DNA of 48,227 bases from Ruminiclostridium papyrosolvens C7 (GCF_000421965.1 NZ_ATAY01000039.1:1-48227); one strand, 5' to 3'. Positions 14,943 through 23,937 are shown, counted from the stretch's first letter. Made by a program: numbers and translations. Notes: a model not told the origin generated them from the letters alone.

Positions 14943-15478
14943 ATGAAAAAGTTAATATTACTTATAATAGTCGGACTTTCTTTAGGGCTGTCATCGTGCG
15001 GTTCTTTTAGCTCAAGGCTTATAAGAAATGATGAAAAAACCGCCGATACACGTTTTAAAAATATTATTGAAGCAATAGAAAAGAAAGATAAGGAAGGGCT
15101 AAAAAAATGTTCTCTCCTAGTGCACTGAAAGAGGCAAAAGATATTGATGATGGAATTGAATACATAATGAAGTTCTATTAAGGTAAAATAAAATCAAGGG
15201 ATGATGGCACCGTAATAACATCAGATTCAAAAAATGAAGGTGTAAAGAAGAGTGAAATAAGATGTGGATACACAGTTACAACTGATGAAGATACTTATAT
15301 AGTGTTTTTTATAGACCAGATCGTAGATAGAAAAAGCACTGATAATATTGGACTTTATATGTTACAAATAATAAAAGAGTCAGATAAGAAAAAAGAATTT
15401 GATGGTGGAGGAGAAAAGACAAGGTGTGCGGGAATTTACAGACCACAAAATACTACTATGAAAGAAGAAAATAAATGA
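14943..15478 (+). pseudogene. Second DUF5104-like lipoprotein gene, frameshifted and interrupted
   Basis: A tandem copy of the preceding gene, nearly identical over the signal peptide and first 50 residues. It has lost one A in a homopolymer (8 A's at the equivalent site of the first gene, 7 A's near 15101), so the frame runs out after KKCSLLVH. In the restored frame there is also a TAA at 15178-15180 where the first gene has AAA (Lys in FYKG). The rest (DDGTVITSDSKNEGVKKSEI, VFFIDQIVDRKSTDNIGLYM, CAGIYRP) is otherwise preserved and more diverged from copy 1 than the 5' part. Its end overlaps the next ATG (ATGA). Confidence 0.85.
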
Positions 15479-16273
15479 GTGATATTAGTATAAAAAACGC
15501 CCAACGCTTTTTAGGATTTGCTGATACATATGATACTGCAAGACCACAGATGCCTTTGTATCCAATTAGTGTAATTGAGAACTATTTAGGGAAAATGCCT
15601 TACCTGGTGATAGACTTAGGTTGTGGAACCGGTTTATCTACATTAGTATGGCAAAACAATTGCAATAAAATAATTGGAATAGAACCAAGCGATGACATGA
15701 TTAATGTTGCAAAAACAAAACAAACGTCGGGAGTAGAATTTGTAAAAGCATACTCCCACGAAACCGGCCTGTCTGACAGCATTGCTGATGTTGTTATTTG
15801 TTCGCAATCATTTCATTGGATGGAACCAAAACAAACACTTAGGGAAGTAAACAGAATATTAGCTCCTAACGGCATTTTTGCAACAGTTGACTGTGATTGG
15901 CCACCTATAAGTCATTGGGAGGTTGAGCAATCATATAAAAAATTATTTAACAAAGTCAGTATTATTGAAAATGAAAATAAGGAACTTCAGGATAATCATT
16001 TTAAATGGGATAAAAATAAGCACTTATTAAATATCGTGAGCTGTGGTTATTTTAGATATACCCGGGAGATAGTTTAAAAATACTGAAAATTGTACGGCAA
16101 TGAGACTTGTTAATATTGCTTTAAGTCAAGGTGGTTTACAGAGTATTTTAAGGAAAGTACCTGAGGCTATTACTCCTGAGATAGATAGTTATAAAGAAAA
16201 AGTCTTTCAAATATTTGGTGACAAAGAGTTCAATATTGATTTTTGCTATAGAATGCGTATTGGTATAAAATAA
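15475..16273 (+). pseudogene. Class I SAM-dependent methyltransferase, frameshifted near the C-terminus
   Basis: The first 200 codons encode a methyltransferase: FADTYDTARPQMP at the start, motif I VIDLGCGTGLST, motif II IIGIEPSDDMI, and motif IV region VVICSQSFHWMEPKQTLREVNRILAPNGIF. The frame stops at 16075-16077 after YFRYTREIV. In another frame NTENCTAMRLVNIALSQGGL...DFCYRMRIGIK continues to 16273 and completes the usual C-terminal domain of this family, so a +1 or -2 indel near 16076 has split the gene. The truncated product keeps the whole SAM-binding fold and might be partly functional. Its start overlaps the end of the broken lipoprotein gene. Confidence 0.8.
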
Positions 16274-16282
16274 CTCTTAGCA

Positions 16283-16585
16283 TTATTCTTTCCACTTAAT
16301 TAGTGGAACTATCAGCAAGTATGAAACCATATATATAGTAAAACCAAAAGTAATAGCTAAGGCGACATCAATTTTGTTTCTATAATCCATATAACTTGAT
16401 GCTGCTATAACAAAGGCTACAAAGCAGCACATTTCAATAATAATAGACCAATAAGGGACTGAAACAGTTTTTTTACATGATTTACAGATTGCCGTCTTTC
16501 TTGGGACAAATAGTTTATTAGGTTTCAGAGATAGTTTTGTACGGAATGAAAATGTTCTTTGATTACAATGAGGGCATTTAAACAT
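16283..16585 (-). CDS. Small membrane protein with N-terminal zinc ribbon
   Basis: 100 residues. Residues 1-40 contain CPHC and CKSC pairs (4 and 7, 34 and 37), a rubredoxin-like zinc knuckle. Two membrane helices follow (about 48-65 and 73-95). The size and zinc-ribbon-plus-membrane-helix plan recall the protein at 23982-24236, although the order is reversed there. The function is unknown. AGGAGA lies just before the start, and the gene is convergent with the broken methyltransferase. Confidence 0.6.
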   Translation of the reverse strand: MFKCPHCNQRTFSFRTKLSLKPNKLFVPRKTAICKSCKKTVSVPYWSIIIEMCCFVAFVIAASSYMDYRNKIDVALAITFGFTIYMVSYLLIVPLIKWKE

Positions 16586-16686
16586 ATATTTCTCCTATTG
16601 GTAATAACGAGCAATTATAATATACTTCTAAATATTAAGCAATTTGTAAAATAAATAATTTGAATTTTAAATAAGAGGGTATTTAT

Positions 16687-17079
16687 ATGGGTGTTTTGTC
16701 TGGAAGTGTACATACGGGGTTATTCGTTGAAGATATCGAAAAGATGGTGTCGTTTTATAGAGATATACTGGGCTTTGAAACAGATTGGGATGGAGGACCA
16801 TTTGCAAGCTTCAAAGTAAAAGATGGCGGGTTGTTTATGTTCGATAGGAAACAATTTGCCGCTTCTATGAATCAACCTTATTACCCACCAAAAGGATTTA
16901 ATCAGACAATGGAAATTGGCATAGGCGTTCCTACTAAAGATGATGTGGATAGAGAATATAAACGACTAACGGCACTTGGTGTTAAATCCTTGACAGGTGA
17001 GCCGGTTACCCAACCGTGGGGACAAAGAAATTTTTGGATAGCTGACCCTGAAGGTAATTATATTGAAATTGGTTGTTAA
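16687..17079 (+). CDS. VOC-family (glyoxalase/bleomycin-resistance-like) protein
   Basis: 130 residues, one complete vicinal-oxygen-chelate domain: HTGLFVEDIEKMVSFYRDILGFETDW opens the first beta-alpha-beta-beta-beta module, and the second ends in WGQRNFWIADPEGNYIEI, the classic VOC closing motif with the Glu metal ligand; His9 is the likely first ligand. Members include glyoxalase I, fosfomycin and bleomycin resistance proteins and dioxygenases; the substrate cannot be assigned. It is monocistronic with AAGAGGG before the ATG. Confidence 0.85.
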   Translation: MGVLSGSVHTGLFVEDIEKMVSFYRDILGFETDWDGGPFASFKVKDGGLFMFDRKQFAASMNQPYYPPKGFNQTMEIGIGVPTKDDVDREYKRLTALGVKSLTGEPVTQPWGQRNFWIADPEGNYIEIGC

Positions 17080-17275
17080 TTTAGCTACCTGCTATATTAA
17101 GTAGAAGCTTCTTGACATTTTCAGTATAATTTGATAAATTCGAACCATAAATAATATTTTTTTATATTCCGAAATTAGATTAACATCTTTTGCAATTGTC
17201 ATGTCTAAATTTCATCAATAAAAATTTAAATTTTATAGAAATTATCGGATAACCAAATAAATGGAGGCGATAATA

Positions 17276-19825
17276 ATGAAGTACTTTAAAAAGGTATGCA
17301 TTACTCTGGCTGCTTTGCTTATCAGTACCAGTTTTGCTGCCAGCATAGGGACGCAATCTGTAAAAGCAGCTTCTTCAACAACTATTCCCTGCAGACAGCT
17401 TGAACGGCTGGATCGTGGAATTGTAGCTATTAATCAGGGAAATGGGAAGATTTATGTGGGTTGGCGTCTTCTTGGAACAGAACCCGGTAATATTGCATTC
17501 AATCTTTACCGAAAAACCTCCGGAGGCACTGAAGTTAAACTCAATAGCTCACCCATTACATCCAGTACAAATTATGTTGACAACGGGGTTGACACAACAA
17601 AGGATAACACTTACATAGTAAAAACTGTTTTAGACGGAATTGAGAGTAGTGAAAGTGAACAGTACACTTTGGCTGCAAGTACTCCTGTCAGACAGTATAT
17701 TCCTCTAAAATTAAAAACCCTTCCCACCGGATATTATACAATGCATATAAATGTGGGTGACCTTGATGGGGACGGAAAATATGATTATATAGTAAAGCGT
17801 ATGAATGATGACAGGTCTCCTGTGCAGGTAGAGGCATATAAATCAGACGGGACATTTCTATGGCGCATTGACCTCGGGCCAAATATCGAAACATACAACA
17901 CAGCTATGACTTCGCCTCTTGTTGTATCGGACTTAAATAGTGACGGAAAGGCGGAAGTTCTTATAAAAACCGGTGAAAGCACCAGGTTTGGTGACGGTAC
18001 TTTAATCGGGGACACAAATAATGACGGAATAACTAACTATTGTAATACGTCTTTAACAAGCTACCAGGTTCTATCAGGCCCGGAATTTATTTCTGTAGTA
18101 GATGGAATGACAGGTAAAGAGCTGAGCAGAGCAGATTTTATTGCAAGAGGAAAAGTTACGGACTGGGGAGATGACTATGGCAACCGGGCAAGCTTTATTT
18201 TTATGACAGTCGCATATCTGGACGGTATTCACCCAAGCGTGGTAATGTCAAGAGGCCCCGGAAATGTTATGAAAGTCGAAGCATGGGATTTCAAGGACGG
18301 AAAGCTTAGTCAGCGTTGGAAATGGGATGCTAGGAATCAGGTATTGCCTTCTGGCAAGAATTTCCCTGATTTTCATGCAATCCGTGCGGTTGATGTAGAT
18401 AAGGACGGAAAAGATGAAATATCCTGGGGCGGCTCAATGCTAGATGATAATGGAACTTTGCTCTATGCCACAGAATTGACACATGGAGATCGGTTTATAA
18501 TAGGGGATATTGATCCTGACCGTAATGGTCTTGAATGTTACGCAATACAGCAGAACAATCCGAGTCTTCTGGGTGCAGCCTTATATGATGCAGGTAATGG
18601 TACCTTGATTAAAAAAATGTATATGAGTGCAGTCGGTGATGTAGGAAGAGGGGATTGCGCTGATATTGATCCTAATTACAAGGGGATGGAAAGTTGGTCT
18701 ACACTTGAGAATTTATACAACTGCAAGGGAGAGGTTATCGGTTCTGAAAAATCTTTTCCATACTTAAGTATATGGTGGGATGGGGATTTACTCAGAGAAT
18801 TTTTTATAGGTACTGACTCAAATGGTTTCAATGCGGCAATCAATAAGTGGAATTACACTACAAAAACCAGCAACCGGTTATACTCTATTTATCAGGAGGG
18901 AGTCAAGTCTACATATGCAGGAAGACCGCCTTTTTATGGTGACATTATGGGCGACTGGCGTGAAGAAGTTATTCTTGAAACCACTGATAATTCGGAGCTT
19001 TGTATTTACACTACAACTATTCCCACGAACTACAGAATATATACCCTGATGCATAACCCGGCATACAGGAATTCTGTAGATGTTAAGGGATATCTGTCTT
19101 CTGTTTACCCTGATTTTTATCTGGGCGAAGGCATGGCAACGCCACCGGCTCCCAACATTTCAACAGGGGACGGAGAATTAATAAAAGCACTGAGAGTAAA
19201 TGATTCCAACAATGCAGCTGACTGGTACATACAATCAAATTTGCAGGTTGGTGATACAGTTTATGGAGACAGAACATATAAATATACAAAAATTCCTCAG
19301 AGTTTTGCAGGTTCGGAATGGATAAGGACTGCATGTGACTCTAAAAGCTATTTATCTGAGGAAGCGTATTTTACGGCAAAAAAGGATATATCGGTTTATG
19401 TTGGCTTGGATTCCAGAATGACCAGTATCCCTTCATGGCTAAACGACTGGACAAAAACAGGTGAATCCTTAAACGATGATAACACAATTATCTTCAACTT
19501 GTATAAAAAGGATTTTCCTTCTGGTTCTGTTGTGAGGCTTGGAACTAATGGGGGATCTGCTACGTTTGTAAATTATACGGTTATTGTTAAACCAAATACG
19601 GCACCTGCTTTTCTTTATGGTGATGTAAATGGAGACGGTATTGTGGATGTTCTGGATTATAGTACAATGCGAAGTTATCTTCTACAGATAACAAATTCAA
19701 TGCCATCTGCATATTGGCAGATGGCTGGGGATTTAAATTCTGATGGTGCTATTGACAGTATGGATTATTTGTATCTGAAAATGTATTTATTGGGGACAAT
19801 TAAATCACTTACTGTTTCGCCATAA
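17276..19825 (+). CDS. Cellulosomal rhamnogalacturonan lyase (PL11-type) with type I dockerin
   Basis: 849 residues from the ATG at 17276, placed 9 bases after GGAGG. A signal peptide ends near VKAASS. Residues about 35-135 form the N-terminal Fn3-like domain (RQLERLDRGIVAI...VGWRLLGTEPGNIAFNLYR), a PL11 hallmark. Residues about 140-630 form the eight-bladed propeller with repeated Ca-loop motifs (VGDLDGDGKYDYIVKR, VVSDLNSDGKAEVLIKT, VDVDKDGKDEISWGG) and FYGDIMGDWREEVIL. A beta-sandwich domain follows (about 645-775), then a dockerin with two Ca-binding repeats (DVNGDGIVDVLD and DLNSDGAIDSMD). The enzyme cleaves the rhamnogalacturonan I backbone of pectin by beta-elimination and should dock on the scaffoldin, although the recognition residues (VL and SM) differ from the usual Ala-Leu/Ile type. 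Confidence 0.9.
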   Translation: MKYFKKVCITLAALLISTSFAASIGTQSVKAASSTTIPCRQLERLDRGIVAINQGNGKIYVGWRLLGTEPGNIAFNLYRKTSGGTEVKLNSSPITSSTNYVDNGVDTTKDNTYIVKTVLDGIESSESEQYTLAASTPVRQYIPLKLKTLPTGYYTMHINVGDLDGDGKYDYIVKRMNDDRSPVQVEAYKSDGTFLWRIDLGPNIETYNTAMTSPLVVSDLNSDGKAEVLIKTGESTRFGDGTLIGDTNNDGITNYCNTSLTSYQVLSGPEFISVVDGMTGKELSRADFIARGKVTDWGDDYGNRASFIFMTVAYLDGIHPSVVMSRGPGNVMKVEAWDFKDGKLSQRWKWDARNQVLPSGKNFPDFHAIRAVDVDKDGKDEISWGGSMLDDNGTLLYATELTHGDRFIIGDIDPDRNGLECYAIQQNNPSLLGAALYDAGNGTLIKKMYMSAVGDVGRGDCADIDPNYKGMESWSTLENLYNCKGEVIGSEKSFPYLSIWWDGDLLREFFIGTDSNGFNAAINKWNYTTKTSNRLYSIYQEGVKSTYAGRPPFYGDIMGDWREEVILETTDNSELCIYTTTIPTNYRIYTLMHNPAYRNSVDVKGYLSSVYPDFYLGEGMATPPAPNISTGDGELIKALRVNDSNNAADWYIQSNLQVGDTVYGDRTYKYTKIPQSFAGSEWIRTACDSKSYLSEEAYFTAKKDISVYVGLDSRMTSIPSWLNDWTKTGESLNDDNTIIFNLYKKDFPSGSVVRLGTNGGSATFVNYTVIVKPNTAPAFLYGDVNGDGIVDVLDYSTMRSYLLQITNSMPSAYWQMAGDLNSDGAIDSMDYLYLKMYLLGTIKSLTVSP

Positions 19826-19857
19826 GTTAGAATAAAATACATAAGAGTATATCAGAA

Positions 19858-19905
19858 AGAAGGGATTGGGAGCGAAAGACTGCCAACCCCTTCTTTTGTG
19901 CTTTT
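19858..19905 (+). terminator. Terminator after the rhamnogalacturonan lyase gene
   Basis: GAAGGGATTGG pairs with CCAACCCCTTC (one mismatch) around a short loop and is followed by TTTTG. Confidence 0.75.
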
Positions 19906-20033
19906 TACTAGATGCAGTAAAAGCATTACTTTGGAAAGTATAAAAATTTATGATAAATTAGTACCAAAAATAATATTTTTTTACAAATAATTTAAGAGTA
20001 TAAATATATTATTAAGAAAAAGGAGGTAATATT

Positions 20034-21452
20034 ATGTTTAAATCCAAATCTTTAAAATTAATTCTTCTGGCTGCGGTTGTCATCTTTACAACTGTATTTT
20101 CCAGTCTTGGTTCAGGAGTATTGGCTGCATCTCTGACAAATGATTTTAATCAGCTAAATCAATCACAAATTGTTTCGGAAATGGGCGCCGGATGGAACCT
20201 GGGAAATCAGATGGAGGCCAATATTGACGGTATGCCATGGGAAGATGCATGGGGTAATCCTAAAATCACACAGGCCCTTATTACGAAAATAAAATCATTG
20301 GGCTTTAAAACAATTCGTATTCCGATATCATATTTGAAAAAAATAGGTGCTGCGCCGGATTATACAATTGACGCTACTTGGCTGGCAAGAATTAAAGAAG
20401 TTGTAGATTATGCTTTCAATGAGGGTATGTATGTAATTATAAACATGCATGGAGACGGCTATAACACAATTACCGGTTCATGGCTGCTTGTAAATTCCAA
20501 TGATCAGGCAACTATTAAGGCTAAATATCAAAAAGTATGGCAGCAAATTGCAAATACATTTGTAAATTACGATGAGCATTTAATTTTTGAATCTATGAAC
20601 GAAGAATTTGACGGCAATTATAGCAATCCAAACCCTACATACTATGCAAATCTGAATGCCTATAACCAGATATTTGTGGACACCGTACGACAAACCGGCG
20701 GAAATAACAGTGCAAGGTGGTTGCTGATTCCCGGCTGGAATACCAATATTGATTATACAACAGGTAACTATGGATTTGTCATACCTACAGATACTTACAG
20801 GTCTGCCACAATTCCGGCTTCTGAAAAGAGGATAATGATTTCCGTTCACTATTATTCACCATGGGATTTCTGTGGAGATAACTCAGGAACAATAACACAG
20901 TGGGGAGCAACAGCTACCGACAGTTACAGAAAATCAACATGGGGTCAGGAAGACTATATGGATTCCCAGCTTAAGGCCATGTACGATAAATTCGTAACAC
21001 AAGGATACCCATTTGTTGTGGGAGAATGGGGAGCAGTAGATAAAACAAGTGCAGATTCTACTAATAATAAATATCGTCAGATTTTTGCAAAAACAATCTG
21101 CTCGTACTGCAAGAAATATGGTGGTGTTCCTGTTGTCTGGGACAATAACTACAATCAAGCCTATGGATTTGGTTTGCTTGACAGGAAAACCATGACTGTA
21201 ACACAACAGGGATTTATTGATGCAATAATTAGCGGAATAGGCGCAGATACTACAAATCCAGGTGTTTTGGGAGATGTTAATGGGGATAAGGTGGTAGATG
21301 CTCTGGATGTTGCATTGTTTAAGCAATATCTCTTGGGAAAGGTAACTGTGACCCCGGAGGCTTTGAAGGTAATGGATTTCAATAATGATAACAGCGTGGA
21401 TGCCATTGACTTTGCTATGTTAAAAAAATTGATATTAGGACCAATTTATTGA
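20034..21452 (+). CDS. Cellulosomal GH5 endoglucanase with type I dockerin
   Basis: 472 residues. A signal peptide ends near VLAAS (residue 31). The GH5 catalytic domain spans about 40-400: GAGWNLGNQMEA (51-62), DAWGNP, TIRIPISY, VIINMHGDG (His139), the acid/base Glu190 in SMNEEFD, HYYSPWDF (His272) and the nucleophile Glu331 in VVGEWGAVD. The motifs look closest to subfamily GH5_4 (broad endoglucanase/xyloglucanase), which is a judgement by eye. After a short linker, a dockerin with two repeats (DVNGDKVVDALDVALFKQYLLG and DFNNDNSVDAIDFAMLKKLILG; read as separate motifs) carries the Ala-Leu and Ala-Ile recognition pairs typical of C. cellulolyticum-type cohesin binding. AAGGAGG precedes the ATG. 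It follows the pectin lyase on the same strand but has its own terminator-bounded unit. Confidence 0.92.
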   Translation: MFKSKSLKLILLAAVVIFTTVFSSLGSGVLAASLTNDFNQLNQSQIVSEMGAGWNLGNQMEANIDGMPWEDAWGNPKITQALITKIKSLGFKTIRIPISYLKKIGAAPDYTIDATWLARIKEVVDYAFNEGMYVIINMHGDGYNTITGSWLLVNSNDQATIKAKYQKVWQQIANTFVNYDEHLIFESMNEEFDGNYSNPNPTYYANLNAYNQIFVDTVRQTGGNNSARWLLIPGWNTNIDYTTGNYGFVIPTDTYRSATIPASEKRIMISVHYYSPWDFCGDNSGTITQWGATATDSYRKSTWGQEDYMDSQLKAMYDKFVTQGYPFVVGEWGAVDKTSADSTNNKYRQIFAKTICSYCKKYGGVPVVWDNNYNQAYGFGLLDRKTMTVTQQGFIDAIISGIGADTTNPGVLGDVNGDKVVDALDVALFKQYLLGKVTVTPEALKVMDFNNDNSVDAIDFAMLKKLILGPIY

Positions 21453-21511
21453 AAGGAAAAATGACAATAGGAAAACTTTTTGAACCATACTCCAAATCGA
21501 TAAGGAAAAGC

Positions 21512-21550
21512 AAGAGAGGCCTTGTCCCGCAAGGGATATCGCCTCTTTTG
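21512..21550 (+). terminator. Terminator after the GH5 cellulase gene
   Basis: AGAGGC pairs with GCCTCT followed by TTTTG; a smaller inner hairpin CTTGTCCCGCAAGG lies in the loop. Confidence 0.75.
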
Positions 21551-21616
21551 TTGATTTGTGGCGACCTTAAAAAATATATTGACAATTGACAAGTATATGA
21601 TAGACTTAAACGTAAG

Positions 21617-21643
21617 CAGTAAGTAGTAAGTAGTAAGTAATAA
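21617..21643. repeat. Short tandem repeat in front of the GPP34 gene
   Basis: The 7-base unit AGTAAGT is repeated three to four times (AGTAAGTAGTAAGTAGTAAG and on), ending about 22 bases before the AGGAG ribosome site. A slippage-prone tract here could change promoter or leader spacing. Confidence 0.7.
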
Positions 21644-21677
21644 GTTGTTTGTAGATTTAAAGCGAGGAGAAAACACA

Positions 21678-22343
21678 ATGAAAAATCTATCCTTTACGCA
21701 AGAGTTTTTTCTATGTGCTCTGAAACCACAGGGCAGTACAACATTAACGAATTCAACCGAAAGTTCGACCTGTCTTCTGGCTGGTGGTCTTCTGGAATTA
21801 CTGATGGATTGTTATATTTCTATCGACGATAAAAAGAAAATGTTTGTAAATAAGGAATTGTCATCTGATAAAATGTATTTGACACCTGTATACGAATTAA
21901 TCAAGAACAACAAACCTATGAAAATAGAAACAATCGCTGAGAAATATGCTTTTGATTTTGAGCGGCCAGATGAACTGTTCAAATCAGTTGGCCGCTCCAT
22001 TGTTGAGGATGGGTATGTTATTGAAGAAAGTAATCAAGGACTATTCAAAAACAAAGTCCGCTTTTTACCAAATGAAAGTGAAGTAACCAAAGTTGTGGAG
22101 AAACTGCGGGCCGAATTTTTAGAAGATGGAAATGTTTCTGATGAAGCGATTGTATTAGGAGCGTTGTTAAATAAAAGCGGGTTAATAAAAAAGTACTTTT
22201 CAAAATACGAGCTGCAAAAGCTAAATGACCGTTTAAAGGAAATCAAACAGAGCGAAGCTGGAACTTTAATAAAGAACATGGTGGATTATATTGATACATG
22301 GATTGCAATAATGATTGCAATAATAAGTACATCTGTAGTTTGA
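21678..22343 (+). CDS. GPP34 (GOLPH3/Vps74-like) family protein
   Basis: 221 residues from the ATG at 21678, which has GAGGAG 10 bases upstream. It begins NLSFTQEFFLCALKPQGS and continues LLAGGLLELLMDCYISIDDKKKM, matching the GPP34 domain start (LT-E-x-L-L-LL and ALAGALLLELALxGRI). Then helical segments lead to a hydrophobic C-terminus (WIAIMIAIIS). In eukaryotes the family binds phosphatidylinositol-4-phosphate; bacterial members are cytoplasmic, lipid-binding candidates of unknown role. The downstream MerR-like regulator starts 15 bases later on the same strand, so the pair is likely co-transcribed. Confidence 0.75.
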   Translation: MKNLSFTQEFFLCALKPQGSTTLTNSTESSTCLLAGGLLELLMDCYISIDDKKKMFVNKELSSDKMYLTPVYELIKNNKPMKIETIAEKYAFDFERPDELFKSVGRSIVEDGYVIEESNQGLFKNKVRFLPNESEVTKVVEKLRAEFLEDGNVSDEAIVLGALLNKSGLIKKYFSKYELQKLNDRLKEIKQSEAGTLIKNMVDYIDTWIAIMIAIISTSVV

Positions 22344-22358
22344 AGTGGGGTGAGCTGA

Positions 22359-22619
22359 TTGTCAAGGCAAAGACCCATGGAAATGATAGAAAATGCTGAA
22401 TATGTTACAATTGGGGAATTAGTTCGTTTAACGGGTGTTCGATACAGTACTCTGAAATTTTACACAGAGGAAGGTATGCTTAAGTTTGAACAGGCAGAGG
22501 AGAACCTGACAAGACGATATAGAAGATCTGAAACTTTGGAGAGAATTCATGTGATAAAAAAACTAAAGGAGGACGGATTATCAATTCCTCAAATAAAAAA
22601 AGAAATAGAATCAATTTAA
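22359..22619 (+). CDS. Minimal MerR-type HTH regulator
   Basis: 86 residues from a TTG start with AGTGGGGTGAG in front; an ATG seven codons in is the alternative. VTIGELVRLTGVRYSTLKFYTEEGML is a MerR winged-helix start, followed by RRYRRSETLERIHVIKKLKEDGLSIPQIKKEI, the second helical hairpin. It stops there, without the coiled-coil dimerisation helix or effector domain of full MerR proteins, so dimerisation must differ or occur with a partner. It probably regulates its own operon with the GPP34 gene. Confidence 0.82.
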   Translation: MSRQRPMEMIENAEYVTIGELVRLTGVRYSTLKFYTEEGMLKFEQAEENLTRRYRRSETLERIHVIKKLKEDGLSIPQIKKEIESI

Positions 22620-22632
22620 TCTTACTGTTAGG

Positions 22633-22654
22633 GAGCGGCTTCGGTCGCTCTTTT
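22633..22654 (+). terminator. Terminator after the GPP34/MerR operon
   Basis: GAGCG and CGCTC pair around GCTTCGGT, followed by TTTTC. The stem is short but with a stable loop, placed 13 bases after the stop. Confidence 0.65.
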
Positions 22655-22656
22655 CT

Positions 22657-22930
22657 TTATCCAGAATTAAGATTGTATTATAACGAAGTAGACTTGTAGT
22701 ACAAGATTGAGGGTGAAGAACGGCAGAGCAGGAATCATTATACTGTACCGTGAAATCATCGTCGTCGGCTTAACCTAATACCCATGGGTCATAAAATGTC
22801 CCTATGGAAATGCGCCTAAACTTAACCTCTTGTTACTTGTTAATTCTTTATGAATCAAAATAACTTTGATAGAACACAATAATGTAAAAATAATTGCACA
22901 AATAATATAACTCCTAAAGGAAGGATTATT
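22657..22930. other. Intergenic region without a recognisable gene
   Basis: About 270 bases with no open frame of coding character. The only landmark is the SD-like CTAAAGGAAGG just before the GTG start of the MYG1-type gene. Confidence 0.5.
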
Positions 22931-23926
22931 GTGGACAAATATAAAGAATTTAAAAAAGTAGGAACACACAGCGGCAAATTTCATGCTGATGAAGTAATGG
23001 CAACGGCTATTCTGAAACAAGTATTTGAAATTGAGCTGACCAGAACCAGAGACACGGAGATACTTGATAAACAGGATTTCATATACGATATCGGTAATGG
23101 CGAGTTTGACCATCATCAACTGGAAAAAGAGTACCGGGACAATGGTACTCCATATGCTGCTTCCGGACTGATCTGGAGGAAGTTCGGAAGGCAAGCAATA
23201 TTATCAAATCATCCAGAAGTATCAGAAAATGAAGTTGAAACTATTTTCAGATATGTAGATGCGGTACTGATAGAGGGAATTGATGCAGCGGATAACGGTA
23301 TCAGAACAACTGAGAACATCATTCCTACTATGTGCATATCCTCTATTATTGGTGGTTATAACCCTACATGGGATTCACCGGAATCAGTGGATGCGGCTTT
23401 TAATGATGCAGTAGGATTTGCGGAAGATATTCTGGAGAACTTAATAGATCAAAAGGTTTCAACACTTAAAGCGAGAACATTTGTAATAGAAGCATACAAT
23501 AATCGTAAACGGCCGGAACTGTTAATATTAGATAACTCTTATCCCTGGGAACGTACATTAAAAGAAATTGATATAAATAAAGAAGTTCTGTTTGTAATTT
23601 ATCCGAAAGAAGAAGGCTTCTATATACAAACAGTTCGTGAGTACGGTGAGGTGCGCAGAGATAGAAAGAGTCTTCCGGAGGAATGGGCCGGAAAAAGGGA
23701 AGAGGAACTGGGTAGCATTATTGGTATAAAAGATGCGGTCTTTTGCCATACAGCAAGATTTATAGCAAAAGCCGGTTCTTTTGATAGTATATTGAAAATG
23801 GCGGATATTGCTATTTCAAAGCCTGAGCCAAAGATAGAAAACAGGGTTGCAGTCAGAAATGTCTTTGATATTTTACGGTTAATTTTACGAAATAAATTAG
23901 TTATTAAAATAAGAAGAAATAGATGA
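22931..23926 (+). CDS. MYG1 family (UPF0160) putative metal-dependent exonuclease
   Basis: 331 residues starting at GTG with AAGGAAGG upstream. The start VGTHSGKFHADEVMATAILKQVF carries the HSGxFHxDE motif, and IYDIGNGEFDHHQ gives the D-x-G-x-x-x-D-H-H metal site, the DHH-superfamily signature of MYG1. Later motifs include YAASGLIWRKFG, EGIDAADNGI (another metal ligand Asp) and SSIIGGYNPTWD. Human MYG1 is a 3'-5' RNA exonuclease; bacterial members are uncharacterised but keep the same site. It is slightly longer than usual because of a basic C-terminal tail (RLILRNKLVIKIRRNR). It is monocistronic with a downstream hairpin. Confidence 0.9.
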   Translation: MDKYKEFKKVGTHSGKFHADEVMATAILKQVFEIELTRTRDTEILDKQDFIYDIGNGEFDHHQLEKEYRDNGTPYAASGLIWRKFGRQAILSNHPEVSENEVETIFRYVDAVLIEGIDAADNGIRTTENIIPTMCISSIIGGYNPTWDSPESVDAAFNDAVGFAEDILENLIDQKVSTLKARTFVIEAYNNRKRPELLILDNSYPWERTLKEIDINKEVLFVIYPKEEGFYIQTVREYGEVRRDRKSLPEEWAGKREEELGSIIGIKDAVFCHTARFIAKAGSFDSILKMADIAISKPEPKIENRVAVRNVFDILRLILRNKLVIKIRRNR

Positions 23927-23937
23927 AGAGAGTGAAA

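Noticed and set aside
16078..16273. Independent small gene after the methyltransferase
   Set aside because: The reading frame has no start with a ribosome site and its product completes the C-terminus of the methyltransferase family, so it was merged as a frameshifted end.
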